Of a stretch of 64,000 nucleotides of DNA, positions 26,901-36,537 are shown in pieces (within the stretch, counting starts at the first letter, position 1; each line of letters opens with the position of its first letter). The translations under genes and the position numbers were made by a program. A model generated the notes under the pieces. It saw only the letters and a list, made by a program, of their open reading frames with translations, had not been told where the DNA came from and did no database searches. Origin of the DNA: Mesosutterella porci (GTDB lineage: Bacteria; Pseudomonadota; Gammaproteobacteria; Burkholderiales; Burkholderiaceae_F); the NCBI RefSeq assembly GCF_022134585.1, contig NZ_JAKNCT010000006.1, positions 1 through 64,000 of the forward strand, given 5' to 3'.

Positions 26901-27392
26901 CGCTTTGCCCGGTACGCCCAGTCGCTTACTTTCAGGCGGCTGCTACATTTCGCCAATGAGGAGCTCGGGCGGCTTTCGCGCCGCTTTGTGCTGGAGCCTG
27001 CCGAAGGAGACCCCCTTGACATTCAGGTCGTGGACAACGCGCTGAACTGCATGAGGCGTTCGGCGACCAACCTCTCGGGCGGAGAGTCTTTTCTAGTGAG
27101 CCTCGCTCTGGCCCTCGGCCTTTCCCGCATGAGCAGCGAGAGCTCCGAAGGATGCCTACGGGTGGACACCGTGTTCCTCGACGAGGGCTTCGGCACGCTC
27201 GACCCCGAAATGCTCGAGAATGCGCTTTATGCGCTCTCGCAGCTGCGTGAGCAGGGAAAGCTGGTGGGCCTCATCTCCCACATTGAGGAAGTGCGCCAGA
27301 AAATCCCGGTCCAGATCGAGGTGTCGGCCAATTCCACGGACGGGCACAACACGATTTCGGGGCCTGGGGTGAAGAGGCTGGGGAGCGCCTGA
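23901..27392 (+). CDS. sbcC: Exonuclease SbcCD subunit C
   Basis: 1163-aa SMC-like ATPase of the Rad50 family. The N-terminal ATP-binding lobe has LITGRTGSGKTSIFDAV (Walker A about residues 34-44); long Glu/Arg/Ala-rich heptad sequence follows on both sides of the middle (about 200-1000); the C-terminal lobe has LSGGESFLVSLALALG and VDTVFLDEGFGTLD, then LISHIEEVRQKIPVQIEV as in E. coli SbcC. Unlike E. coli SbcC, no CxxC zinc-hook motif is visible anywhere in the protein, including the mid-region where the hook belongs. It is translationally coupled to sbcD. Confidence 0.94.
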   Translation: MKLLSIAFENINSLAGAWKIDFTDPAYRDGIFLITGRTGSGKTSIFDAVTLALFGKTARQCAERVSREDRRTDSCPFMTKGALHCWAEAVFDSCGRSWKSRFRIDRSERRGTLTKTCELAVKDGAGPWQPVATSLEEWKQKTAEAVGLHFQEFLRCVLLAQGSFAEFLHAKGNERAVILEGITGTDIYKDISRRIHACARDRQLTLEACRAHQEGIRLLAPERLRELRDRRQALRDEIEALRRSKEELAARLEALRRLEALRGEQERAKAELDRAQTEDQNFSATRAKLELARLARRYEPKYLELQRLEQQLAGEKRLSQDLSDVEKDKQRLVEKMRPQIEEAGRELERERDALAELEQKAPEILRLDEQCAVLSTRLEAAREALEAAKKENAGRSAYLKELEGRQSRLLADRDRIAQSLKKTQKNDALLAGFSGLEAKASRLTEASSQLESLKAQERCAAAASAAAAASARESERRVAAARDGLDRAREKAETARVNLQAAQAGQTQTGQMAALVEVQEEMALAGSFITARKELERASIALEKAEGKCRAAEQASQESEQRAQQAKRSGIETAVSFAHVAGEKAERLRTIKNDEIPRCRTEKLAREAALSRLASGNPSLFKRFQSDGAALAQQLVRQRDAILTWTRQTEASAKKVREAEKAVQEGSRRLEELKEAQAGFRSEASRLGQAAQTAADQLEAAGARCAEIRSDWEAALEPLGIDGSSLSPDLIMQRLSELRASRLEVLRERDENEQALSSGQSLIARAQSELQDAASALDSALKSEAESRARQQSAQAERRALFGTASLQDERRELSGRRDRAAAALESARALSRSAEDALRDARTRSAQLAGQIAAREQELRALDAGFENAVSESFESRQAFLAARRDPEIITRWENEDAVLRSSVKSIQERLSALSRRLSEQTAAIARPAGVKDVQKEIEQTDDRLLAAAGEASSVETELSADEARRREAEEARRLTAEAEADYERWQELNARIGSEDGSRFARYAQSLTFRRLLHFANEELGRLSRRFVLEPAEGDPLDIQVVDNALNCMRRSATNLSGGESFLVSLALALGLSRMSSESSEGCLRVDTVFLDEGFGTLDPEMLENALYALSQLREQGKLVGLISHIEEVRQKIPVQIEVSANSTDGHNTISGPGVKRLGSA

Positions 27393-27508
27393 GGGTTCAG
27401 GCCGCCCGGCCTGCGGCCGGAGGGGCGGGCACAGTCCAGTCCGCTCGGTCATTCTGTGACGGCGGAAGCCGCCGCAGAAAAGTCCCGGGCTTCAGCGCAG
27501 CGGTCTTT

Positions 27509-28072
27509 TCAGCGCCTGCCCGGTCCCCTCGGCGGAGGCGGTGGCGGGGGACGGTGGCCGCGCGGCGGCGGCCACCAGAACATCGGCCCACCGAACCATC
27601 CGCCCCAACCCCAGCCGTCCATCATCTCGAGGTCTCTTTCTGCCGCTTCAGCCCGCGCTCGTTCGAGATCGGCCCGGCGCTGCGCGTTGCGAAGCGCGGT
27701 CCTCAGGTCGTTTTCCAGCCCGGGCGCATCCTTTGGTCTGTCAAAGCGGATCTGAAAGGTGACGTCCCGCGAGCCGCCCGGATCGCAGAGCTCAAGCGGG
27801 GAGGCGCTCGCGGCCTTCGCGCCCGACCCCCAGACCGCCTCGTAGCCTGAAGGCAGCCGGTAGCAGCCGGGCCTTGTCATCAGGTTTGCGATCTTGTCGC
27901 GCTCCATCGTCACCGTAAAGGGGGTGGTGCCTACGACTGAGCCGCTGTCGAGCGCCTTTACAACCGCGCCTTCCGGGTCCGAAACGAACTGGAACGAGGC
28001 GGTCGCGCAGCCTGTAAGCGCAACGGCTGCGGCTCCCAACGAAACAAGGGGTCTGGCAATGCGATGATTCAT
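27509..28072 (-). CDS. Putative lipoprotein with PEGA-like domain
   Basis: 187-aa protein of unknown function. The N-terminal signal carries a lipobox ending LTGC (Cys about residue 22), so it should be lipidated. Residues about 26-55, with FVSDPEGAVVKALDSG and VGTTPFTVTM, resemble a PEGA-type surface/carbohydrate-associated module. A charged helical stretch (about 120-147) follows, then a Trp/Gly-rich block (MDGWGWGGWFGG) and a Pro-rich, Arg-ending tail. AGGG precedes the ATG. It is convergent with sbcC and lies downstream of ppsR. Confidence 0.75.
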   Translation of the reverse strand: MNHRIARPLVSLGAAAVALTGCATASFQFVSDPEGAVVKALDSGSVVGTTPFTVTMERDKIANLMTRPGCYRLPSGYEAVWGSGAKAASASPLELCDPGGSRDVTFQIRFDRPKDAPGLENDLRTALRNAQRRADLERARAEAAERDLEMMDGWGWGGWFGGPMFWWPPPRGHRPPPPPPPRGPGRR

Positions 28073-28105
28073 GGCGATCGCCCTGAAAACGTGATATCTG
28101 AAGTG

Positions 28106-28130
28106 AGGCGGCGGCAGCCTGCCGCCGCCT
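28106..28130. repeat. Perfect 11-bp GC hairpin upstream of the lipoprotein gene
   Basis: AGGCGGCGGCA (28106-28116) pairs with TGCCGCCGCCT (28120-28130) over a three-base loop. It lies between ppsR and the lipoprotein gene on the minus strand without an adjoining T run, so it may act as a pause, a 3'-end stabiliser for ppsR or part of a Rho-dependent end. Confidence 0.45.
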
Positions 28131-28207
28131 CCTCCTTAATGTAGCTCGAGGAACCGCCCGCGGATTTTATTTTTTGTAAGAAATTTCTGAAAGGGCCGTT
28201 CCCATCC

Positions 28208-29065
28208 TCAGCCGATGCGCTCGTGCTTTTCAAGATGCAGCGTCGCGATGATCGTGGCGGCGATTTCCTCGATCGACTTCGTGGTCGAGGAAAGGTAGGA
28301 GATGCCGTTGCGGTTCATCATCGCCTCGCAGGCCGCAATCTCGGCGCGGCAGTTCTCGAGCGAAGCGTAGTGCGAGTTCGGACGCCTTTCGTTGCGGATG
28401 TCGTGCAGCCTCTCCGGGGCGATCGTAAGCCCGAAGAGCTTGTCCTTCACCGACTGGAGCGCCTCGGGCAGGGTCCCGCGCTCGAAGTCCTCGGGAATGA
28501 GGGGGTAGTTGGCGGTCTTGATCCCGAACTGCATCGCGAGGTAAAGCGAGGTGGGGGTTTTGCCCGAGCGCGACACGCCCACGAGGATCACCTCGGCTTC
28601 CTCCAGCCCGTAGTCGGTCTGGCCGTCGTCGTGAGTGAGCGTGTAGTCGATGGCGGCAATCCGCCGGTCGTAGTTCTCCTCGTTGCGGATGCGGTGGGTT
28701 TCGCCCACCTGATGGGAGCTTTCCATGCCGAGCTCTTCCTCGAGGGGATTGACGAAGCTGCGGAAGAGCTCGGTTACATAGCCCGTGCATTCCTCGCAGA
28801 AGGCCTCGCTGATCGTCTTGCGCGAAAAGGTTGAGAAGACGAGCGGGCGCATTCCGGTGCGCTCCTGCACCTGGTTGATCCGGTCTGCCGTCGCGGTGGC
28901 TTTTTCCACCGAGTCGATGAACGGAATGCGGCGCTGTTCATAATTGAGGTTCGGAAACTGCGTGAGCACAGCCTGGGCGAGAGTCTCCGCTGTGATGGCC
29001 GTTCCGTCCGAGACAATGAAGACGGGGCGCGGCGCGGTCTGATTGGGGCTGTTAGAGATGGTCAT
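28208..29065 (-). CDS. ppsR: Pyruvate, water dikinase regulatory protein (PSRP)
   Basis: Bifunctional serine/threonine kinase and phosphorylase (DUF299) that inactivates PEP synthase by ADP-dependent phosphorylation and restores it with phosphate. The 285-aa protein has FIVSDGTAITAETLA at the N-terminus, the P-loop GVSRSGKT at residues 163-170, and the C-terminal SSTTKSIEEIAATI. It is divergent from ppsA, its substrate, with 127 bp between the starts, which supports the assignment. Confidence 0.95.
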   Translation of the reverse strand: MTISNSPNQTAPRPVFIVSDGTAITAETLAQAVLTQFPNLNYEQRRIPFIDSVEKATATADRINQVQERTGMRPLVFSTFSRKTISEAFCEECTGYVTELFRSFVNPLEEELGMESSHQVGETHRIRNEENYDRRIAAIDYTLTHDDGQTDYGLEEAEVILVGVSRSGKTPTSLYLAMQFGIKTANYPLIPEDFERGTLPEALQSVKDKLFGLTIAPERLHDIRNERRPNSHYASLENCRAEIAACEAMMNRNGISYLSSTTKSIEEIAATIIATLHLEKHERIG

Positions 29066-29192
29066 AGGATTCCGGAGGGGCGGGATCGCACGTTTTGGGG
29101 CGTGGATTTGCGCCTGCTAGTAAAATTAACGATTACAATCCCGTTCGATTCTAAACAATCCCCGGTTCGGGGGCAGTTAAAGAGGACAAGGT

Positions 29193-31568
<2,376 letters not shown>

Positions 31569-31620
31569 CGGGAAAAAGCCTGCCGTCTGCCGGATAACCC
31601 GGTAGACTAAGGGAAAGGGG

Positions 31621-31656
31621 CTGCAGCGCGTGTGAAAGCCGCTGCAGCTTTTTTTC
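31621..31656 (+). terminator. Intrinsic terminator after ppsA
   Basis: GCTGCAGCG (31621-31629) pairs with CGCTGCAGC (31641-31649), followed by seven T residues. The nfeD ribosome site begins about five bases later, so nfeD must rely on read-through or on a promoter overlapping this hairpin. Confidence 0.85.
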
Positions 31657-31674
31657 TCGAAGGAGTAAACGACA

Positions 31675-32109
31675 ATGCCGATCTGGATCTGGCTGGTGGC
31701 GGCCGGCGTGCTCGGGGCGGCCGAACTGCTCACGGGAACCTTCTACATGTTGGTGCTCGCAGCGGCCTCGCTGTTCGGCGCGGCCGCCGGCGCCCTGGGC
31801 TGCGGGCCCGAGCTGCAGGTGCTTGCGGCCGCAGCGGCTGCCGTGCTCGGCTGTGCCCTCGTGTGGAAATTCCACCGTTCAGCAGGCGCAGCGGAACCTG
31901 CGCAGTCCTCGCTCGACGAGGGCCAGAGCGTGGAGGTGCGTTCCTGGCGCGAGGACGGTACCGCCGAGGTGAAGTACCGCGGCGCCGTCTGGACGGCGGT
32001 GGCGGCCCCCGGCAGCAAGCTCGTCCCCGGGATCTGGGTGATCGTGCGCACCGAAGGCCCGCGGCTGCTTATTTCACCCGGCCCGCGCAGCGGCACCGGT
32101 CCCGCCTGA
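31675..32109 (+). CDS. NfeD-family membrane protein
   Basis: 144-aa protein with hydrophobic segments in the first 65 residues (IWIWLVAAGVLGAAELLTG, with MLVLAAASLFGAAAGALG and a third) and a C-terminal soluble OB-fold-like domain (GQSVEVRSW ... GAVWTAVA ... VPGIWVIVRTEG). This is the short NfeD/YbbK-partner form. NfeD proteins pair with stomatin-like SPFH proteins in membrane quality control or microdomains, and the SPFH gene follows 37 bp later. AAGGAG precedes the ATG. Confidence 0.88.
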   Translation: MPIWIWLVAAGVLGAAELLTGTFYMLVLAAASLFGAAAGALGCGPELQVLAAAAAAVLGCALVWKFHRSAGAAEPAQSSLDEGQSVEVRSWREDGTAEVKYRGAVWTAVAAPGSKLVPGIWVIVRTEGPRLLISPGPRSGTGPA

Positions 32110-32146
32110 CCCTTTCTCTTTTTTGTCAACTTTAGGAACAGCAGCT

Positions 32147-33097
32147 ATGTCATCTGGTTTGATTTTCACGCTGGTGCTCGCGCTGATTGCAGTCATCATC
32201 GCCTACAAGGGCATCTGCGTGGTGCCTCAGCAGACGGCCTGGGTCGTGGAGCGGCTCGGGCGCTTTCATGTCGTGCTCAACCCCGGTCTCAATTTCATTG
32301 TCCCGTTCGTCGACCGGGTCGCGTACAAGCATTCACTGAAGGAGGTCCCGCTGGACACCCCGCAGCAGGTCTGCATCACCAAGGACAACACCCAGCTGTC
32401 TGTCGACGGGGTGCTCTTCTTCCAGGTGACCGATCCCCAGCGCGCCTCCTACGGAACCAGCAACTACGTGATTGCCATCACTCAGCTCGCACAGACGACC
32501 CTGCGCTCGGTGGTCGGCCGCATGGAGCTCGACCGGACCTTTGAAGAGCGCGACGCAATCAACCATTCGGTGGTCTCCGCCATCGATGAGGCCGCCCTCA
32601 ACTGGGGCGTGAAAGTGCTGCGCTATGAGATCAAGGACCTCACGCCTCCTTCGGTGATCCTGCAGGCGATGCAGCGCCAGATCACGGCCGAGCGTGAGAA
32701 GCGCGCCGTAGTGGCCGCCTCCGAGGGCAAGAAGCAGGAGGAAATCAATATCGCCGAGGGCGAGAAGGCGGCAGCGGTCGCCCGTTCCGAGGGCGAGAAG
32801 CAGGCGAAGATCAACGTGGCAGAAGGACAGGCCGCGGCCACCGTGGCGCTCGCGCGCGCCACGGCCGAAGCACTGCGTCAGGTCGCGGCGGCCACGCAGG
32901 AACCGGGCGGCATGAACGCGGTGAACCTGGATGTGGCCAAGAAGTACGTCGAGGCGTTCAGTAAAGTGGCCGGCTCGAGCAACACGCTGGTCGTTCCCGC
33001 CAACATGGGCGACCTCGCGAGCCTGGTCACTTCGACCCTGGCCATTGTGAAGGGCGGGGATGCGAAGAGCTCCGCCGGCGGCTCGCCCAGGGCCTGA
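32147..33097 (+). CDS. SPFH/Band 7 (stomatin-like, QmcA-type) membrane protein
   Basis: 316-aa protein with one N-terminal membrane anchor (IFTLVLALIAVIIAYKG), then the SPFH domain (VVERLGRFHVVLNPGLNFIVPFVDRV given in parts; MELDRTFEERDAIN; LNWGVKVLRYEIKDL) and a long Ala/Glu-rich coiled coil containing repeated AEGEKAAAVARSEGEKQAKI-type units, and a C-terminal hydrophobic patch. AGGAAC is seven bases from ATG 32147; an upstream in-frame start at 32123 overlaps that leader and is rejected. It probably works with the upstream NfeD protein. Confidence 0.92.
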   Translation: MSSGLIFTLVLALIAVIIAYKGICVVPQQTAWVVERLGRFHVVLNPGLNFIVPFVDRVAYKHSLKEVPLDTPQQVCITKDNTQLSVDGVLFFQVTDPQRASYGTSNYVIAITQLAQTTLRSVVGRMELDRTFEERDAINHSVVSAIDEAALNWGVKVLRYEIKDLTPPSVILQAMQRQITAEREKRAVVAASEGKKQEEINIAEGEKAAAVARSEGEKQAKINVAEGQAAATVALARATAEALRQVAAATQEPGGMNAVNLDVAKKYVEAFSKVAGSSNTLVVPANMGDLASLVTSTLAIVKGGDAKSSAGGSPRA

Positions 33098-33117
33098 GTG
33101 AGCGCGGCTTGTCCGGC

Positions 33118-33140
33118 AGGGGGCGAAGGCCCCCTTTTTT
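33118..33140 (+). terminator. Intrinsic terminator after the SPFH gene
   Basis: AGGGGGC (33118-33124), loop GAAG, GCCCCCT (33129-33135), then further T residues. It separates the nfeD-SPFH pair from the following three-gene cassette. Confidence 0.85.
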
Positions 33141-33212
33141 CTGACTCGCCCGGGCTGCGTGAAGGCCCAGGCGGTTTTTCGAAAATAAACAGAAAGGCTC
33201 AGGGAAAAAAAA

Positions 33213-33761
33213 GTGGAAAACGACAGCAATGATGAAGCCCGCAGCGCCGGGCAACCCGAAGCGCAGGCGGTCCGGCTCTCACTGGGTGACCGCGATGACG
33301 TTTACCAGATCTGCTTCGCATTTATCGAGAACGTGAGCGAAATCCTCGTTTCGGCCTCGGCCGGCGAAATCACAAGCGAGGAGGCTGAAGAGCGCATGGC
33401 CTCCGTGAATCAGTGGCTCACCGCTGCGCTGCTGGGAAAGATTCCCGGAATCAAGGCCGAGCCCGGCTGGACGGGCGCACCGCTTGCCCGTAGCCTCGCC
33501 TCGCAGCTCGCCTCGGAGCTCTCGCGGTTGCCGCGCGAGGCCCAGGAGGAGCTCTCTTCTGTCGAGGGCGTGCTGATGTTTACCTCGATGGTCTTCATGC
33601 ACGAGGTTCAGGAGATGGTGAGCGGCATCAACCACGTGCCCGAGTCCGAAGCCGAGAAGGCCGTGGAACGCCAGGGACGAGCCATGCACGAACTCTGCTC
33701 GAAGTGGGCGGAACGCTTCACGGGCGGTGGCCGCCCTGATATCATCATTGCTTCGTCATAA
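33213..33761 (+). CDS. Unknown protein, first of a paralogous pair
   Basis: 182-aa acidic, mostly helical protein with no recognised domain, signal peptide or membrane segment. The GTG start follows AGGGA. Residues about 23-135 align without gaps to the protein encoded at 34236: the WLTAALLG ... GW ... LARSL positions correspond to WLTVTLMG ... DW ... LARYL, and a 46-residue stretch before WLT has equal length in both. The two therefore derive from one ancestor. It starts a three-gene unit bounded by terminators at 33118 and 34751. Confidence 0.7.
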   Translation: MENDSNDEARSAGQPEAQAVRLSLGDRDDVYQICFAFIENVSEILVSASAGEITSEEAEERMASVNQWLTAALLGKIPGIKAEPGWTGAPLARSLASQLASELSRLPREAQEELSSVEGVLMFTSMVFMHEVQEMVSGINHVPESEAEKAVERQGRAMHELCSKWAERFTGGGRPDIIIASS

Positions 33762-33829
33762 TCCGAACCTGGCCCGGGGCCCTGGCTCCGGGGTGCGGTT
33801 CCCGTACATCTAGAAGGAGGCTGAAAGAA

Positions 33830-34153
33830 ATGGCAGAAGAAAAGAAGGCCGAACAAGAAACCGTTGAAAAGAAAGAAGAGGTCGCGAAGGTTCCTGCCGG
33901 CAAGCCCCGGTTTGTGCACCTGCTGGTTCTCGGCGTGGGCGGAACGACGCGCAACGTGCAGCTCGTCACGGACTCCGCCCAGATTCCGAAGCCCTTTGCC
34001 GAGTTCATCAACGGATTCCGTTCCGGCAAACTCGATCTGATCTGGACGCCCACGCCCTCCAACCCGGTGTTTGCGATCCGCATGAATTCGATCGACTTCT
34101 ATGAATACCGGTCAGGCCAGGCTCAGGAAAACCCTAAGGGCTCGCTTTCCTGA
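33830..34153 (+). CDS. Unknown 107-aa protein with Lys/Glu-rich N-terminus
   Basis: The first about 25 residues are almost only Lys, Glu, Ala and Val, followed by a compact segment (KPRFVHLLVLGVGG, TRNVQLVTDSAQIPKP, FAEFINGFRSGKLDLIW, PVFAIRMNSIDFYEY) that reads like a small mixed alpha/beta domain. No family was recognised. AAGGAGG stands nine bases before the ATG, a near-ideal site. It lies between two paralogous genes and is probably cotranscribed with them. Confidence 0.7.
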   Translation: MAEEKKAEQETVEKKEEVAKVPAGKPRFVHLLVLGVGGTTRNVQLVTDSAQIPKPFAEFINGFRSGKLDLIWTPTPSNPVFAIRMNSIDFYEYRSGQAQENPKGSLS

Positions 34154-34235
34154 AAGCGCGCCGACAGCGGGCTTTCTGTGAAAAAGCCGAACGCCGCCGG
34201 CCTGAGGCTCTGTGCGAAAAAAGGAGGCTGCCGCC

Positions 34236-34739
34236 ATGAGACCCAAGCCCATTCGGGCGGGCTACAGCCCGTGCTGTCCGGCCCGCTGCCGCCTCGATCT
34301 GTCCTCGCACCGCGATCTGGGACCGCACCTGACCGATCCGCAGGTCATTGAGGAGATTGTGCGCGCCGTCGTCTTGAAGACTTCCATGCGGCTGCAGGCT
34401 TGTCAGGAGGGGCGCATGAGCCCGCAGGAGCTCAGCGAGGCCGACCGGAAGCTCAGGGAGTGGCTCACCGTCACTCTGATGGGCGAAAACGGCAGCTTCA
34501 GAACCACGGAAGACTGGAATCCCTCGGGGCTCGCGCGCTACCTGCGGGAGACCATCCCTGAGGCCCTCCGGCAGGCCTTGGGGCGGTCTCCGGAAAATGA
34601 TCTGGAAACCATCAGCGCTGCGGTTGAACTGCTCGTCGCGGAGGTTTGGTCGGCCGTTCGGCGGGGCGGTGCGGAGGCCGAAAGCGTGCCGCTGTGGTGG
34701 TCCTCGCTCCTCACCGGGGAGCCCGATCCCTTGCCTTGA
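34236..34739 (+). CDS. Unknown protein, second of a paralogous pair
   Basis: 167-aa protein homologous to the product at 33213 over most of its length (shared D-x6-I-x2-A, G near position 28 of the aligned block, WLT-x2-L-x-G, an 18-residue spacing to the next Trp, then LAR-x-L). Its N-terminus differs and contains CCPARC, a Cys cluster absent from the paralogue. AAGGAGG at 34221-34227 is eight bases from ATG 34236; a GTG at 34212 is rejected. It ends before a strong bidirectional terminator. Confidence 0.7.
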   Translation: MRPKPIRAGYSPCCPARCRLDLSSHRDLGPHLTDPQVIEEIVRAVVLKTSMRLQACQEGRMSPQELSEADRKLREWLTVTLMGENGSFRTTEDWNPSGLARYLRETIPEALRQALGRSPENDLETISAAVELLVAEVWSAVRRGGAEAESVPLWWSSLLTGEPDPLP

Positions 34740-34750
34740 AGGAGGCAGCA

Positions 34751-34785
34751 AAAAAACGGCGCCGAAAAAACGGTGCCGTTTTTTT
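34751..34785. terminator. Bidirectional terminator between unknown cassette and response regulator
   Basis: ACGGCGCCG and CGGTGCCGT form the stem around an A6 loop, flanked by seven T on the plus strand and seven T on the minus strand. It can end both the plus-strand cassette and the minus-strand regulator gene. Confidence 0.85.
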
Positions 34786-34826
34786 GTAGCGGGCCCGGCA
34801 GGGCCGGTGTCCTGAAGTGCGCAGGC

Positions 34827-35444
34827 TCAGAGGGGATCGCCGCAGCGCATCAGCAGCCTCGCGATTTCGGCGGCGTTGTGAATCTCGAGCTTGCGGTAAG
34901 CCGAACCGCGGTGCACCTGAACCGTCTTCTCGGAAATCCCGAGACCTTCTGCGACCGCCTTGTTGGAGGCTCCCTGCGCGACCATGCGAATCACCTCGCG
35001 CTCGCGCTGCGTGAGCGACTCAAGCTTGGCGCGGAAGCTGGCTACTTCCGCATCTGCGCGGCGCTCGTTCAGATTCTTCAGAACTGCGTTGTTGATCGCC
35101 TCGAGAAGCTTTCGGTCGTCAACGGGCTTCTGTAGGAAGTCCATGGCGCCGCTCTTGAGTCCCCGGACCGCCATGTCGATGTCGCCGTGTCCGGAAATAA
35201 AGATGATCGGCAGGTCCACACCCTTTTCCTTCAGGGCGTCCTGAAGTTCCAGTCCGCTCATTCTCGGCATTCTCACGTCCAGCAGCAGGCAGCCCGGGCG
35301 CGCGAAGTCATTGGCCGCGAGGAAGGCGAGCGCATTTGAATAGGTCACGACTTCCCAACCTTCGCCCTCGATCAGAAAGGCCCAGGAACGGCGCATGGCG
35401 TCATCGTCATCAATGACGCGGATGAGTGGTTTTAAGGTTTCCAC
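34827..35444 (-). CDS. FixJ-type response regulator (orphan)
   Basis: 205-aa two-domain regulator. The receiver has the acidic pocket DDDD at residues 12-15, phospho-acceptor Asp56 in LLLDVRMP, ISGHGD, and the conserved Lys in LQKPVDD; the LuxR-type helix-turn-helix follows (LTQREREVIRMVAQG ... AEGLGISEKTVQVHRG). The order and FixJ-like LTxREREV favour the FixJ/TtrR/NarL-like group. A GTG at 35444 has GGAG seven bases upstream and is preferred to an upstream start without similarity. No histidine kinase gene lies beside it in the window. Confidence 0.88.
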   Translation of the reverse strand: METLKPLIRVIDDDDAMRRSWAFLIEGEGWEVVTYSNALAFLAANDFARPGCLLLDVRMPRMSGLELQDALKEKGVDLPIIFISGHGDIDMAVRGLKSGAMDFLQKPVDDRKLLEAINNAVLKNLNERRADAEVASFRAKLESLTQREREVIRMVAQGASNKAVAEGLGISEKTVQVHRGSAYRKLEIHNAAEIARLLMRCGDPL

Positions 35445-35887
35445 AGTTGGTCTCCATGTCGTTTTCGGGATGACCGGCCTTACAGCCGCGTCCCGTCGTG
35501 CGGCAGCTTCGGGCTGCATGTGCGTCCGAGCCTCCGGCTCGGGCGTTTTCCGAAGTTCAGCTCCGCCGCCGCATGATATAAGCCGATTTTAATCAAACCG
35601 GCCTTTAATGTAAGAAAACGCCCGGTAAAGCGCGGGATGGTCCCGCCAGGGGCCGCGCCGGACCGGATTCGGAACAATTCCTTCAGTTATATTGGTCTAT
35701 TCAAGAGCAACCTTATTTTTTGCATAACACCCATAAAACCCTGTCATATCTAGGTGTTTCATAATGTAACAGCCTTGTCTAAAGGAAATAACGGAACTTA
35801 TTTAACGAAAAAATAAGCTTTTTAGTTTCATAATATCCTTACTTAAAAGACAGGGAACAGGTTTCCCGCGATTCGAGGAGTCAACCA
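35445..35887. other. Gene-free, A/T-rich stretch between divergent regulator and 145-aa gene
   Basis: No convincing gene. The right half is strikingly A/T-rich for this genome. It holds direct repeats of GTTTCATAAT (35756-35765 and 35825-35834), each containing a CATAAT hexamer that could serve as a -10, and a weak hairpin CTTATTT/AAATAAG (35797-35803, 35811-35817) followed by CTTTTTAG. It probably contains the promoter(s) for the 35888 gene and for the regulator. Confidence 0.5.
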
Positions 35888-36325
35888 ATGCTGATGCATG
35901 ATATCAACCTGCTTCTTCCCTCTGCGATTCGGACGATGCGTTCTGCTCTGAGGGATATTTCCCGTCAGCAGATTCCCTTCACCATTGAGGGGCTGGTCAA
36001 GCAGGGGCTGCCGCAAAAATTCGCAGAAATGCTGAGGGCTTCCGTGAAGCAAAGCGGCGGCGAGCGTCTGGTGGTCGCGCGCTTTATCGCTGACCTTTTC
36101 GCCATGAACCATGAGGACTACAGGGCCAGAGAATCTCTGAAGCGCTGGCTCGACAGCCATGAGGGAGAGCACCGCGAGGCGGTGAGAGCTCTGACCCGTT
36201 CGGTTTTGAAAAACTGGTATCGGGACGAGTTCGGGCCGGGGCAGCCCGAGAGCATCGAAATTTCGGACAACGAGGCTCCGGCCTCCCGCTCGAAAGCCCG
36301 CTCCGTGGTTTTTCGCCTGTTTTAA
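35888..36325 (+). CDS. Unknown 145-aa protein
   Basis: No family recognised. It is soluble and predicted helical, with LPSAIRTMRSALRDISRQQIP near the N-terminus given in outline, a central SGGERLVVARFIADLFAMNHED and a basic C-terminus ending SVVFRLF. An AGGAG precedes the ATG at a suitable distance (an internal ATG two codons on is possible). It stands alone between an A/T-rich promoter-like region and a strong terminator, so it is an independent transcription unit. Confidence 0.65.
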   Translation: MLMHDINLLLPSAIRTMRSALRDISRQQIPFTIEGLVKQGLPQKFAEMLRASVKQSGGERLVVARFIADLFAMNHEDYRARESLKRWLDSHEGEHREAVRALTRSVLKNWYRDEFGPGQPESIEISDNEAPASRSKARSVVFRLF

Positions 36326-36352
36326 TTATTCCTTCAAGCGACTCTGAAGCCG

Positions 36353-36385
36353 AAGGCCGGCCCGTTCACGGGCCGGCCTTTTTTT
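36353..36385 (+). terminator. Intrinsic terminator after the 145-aa gene
   Basis: AAGGCCGGCCCGT (36353-36365) pairs with ACGGGCCGGCCTT (36368-36380) across a two-base loop and is followed by further T residues; a very stable hairpin. Confidence 0.9.
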
Positions 36386-36537
36386 ATGGGCGGTTTTCGC
36401 CAGCAGCAGCCTTTTTCTTTTGCGCCGGATGGGGAAATGAGTCCGCACGTTTTTTAAGCGCCGGGCCGGCCCGTCGGGCTTCCCGCCAGGGCGCGTCTGA
36501 AAGGGGGAAGGCGCGTAAAGAAAAATAAATGGAAGTA

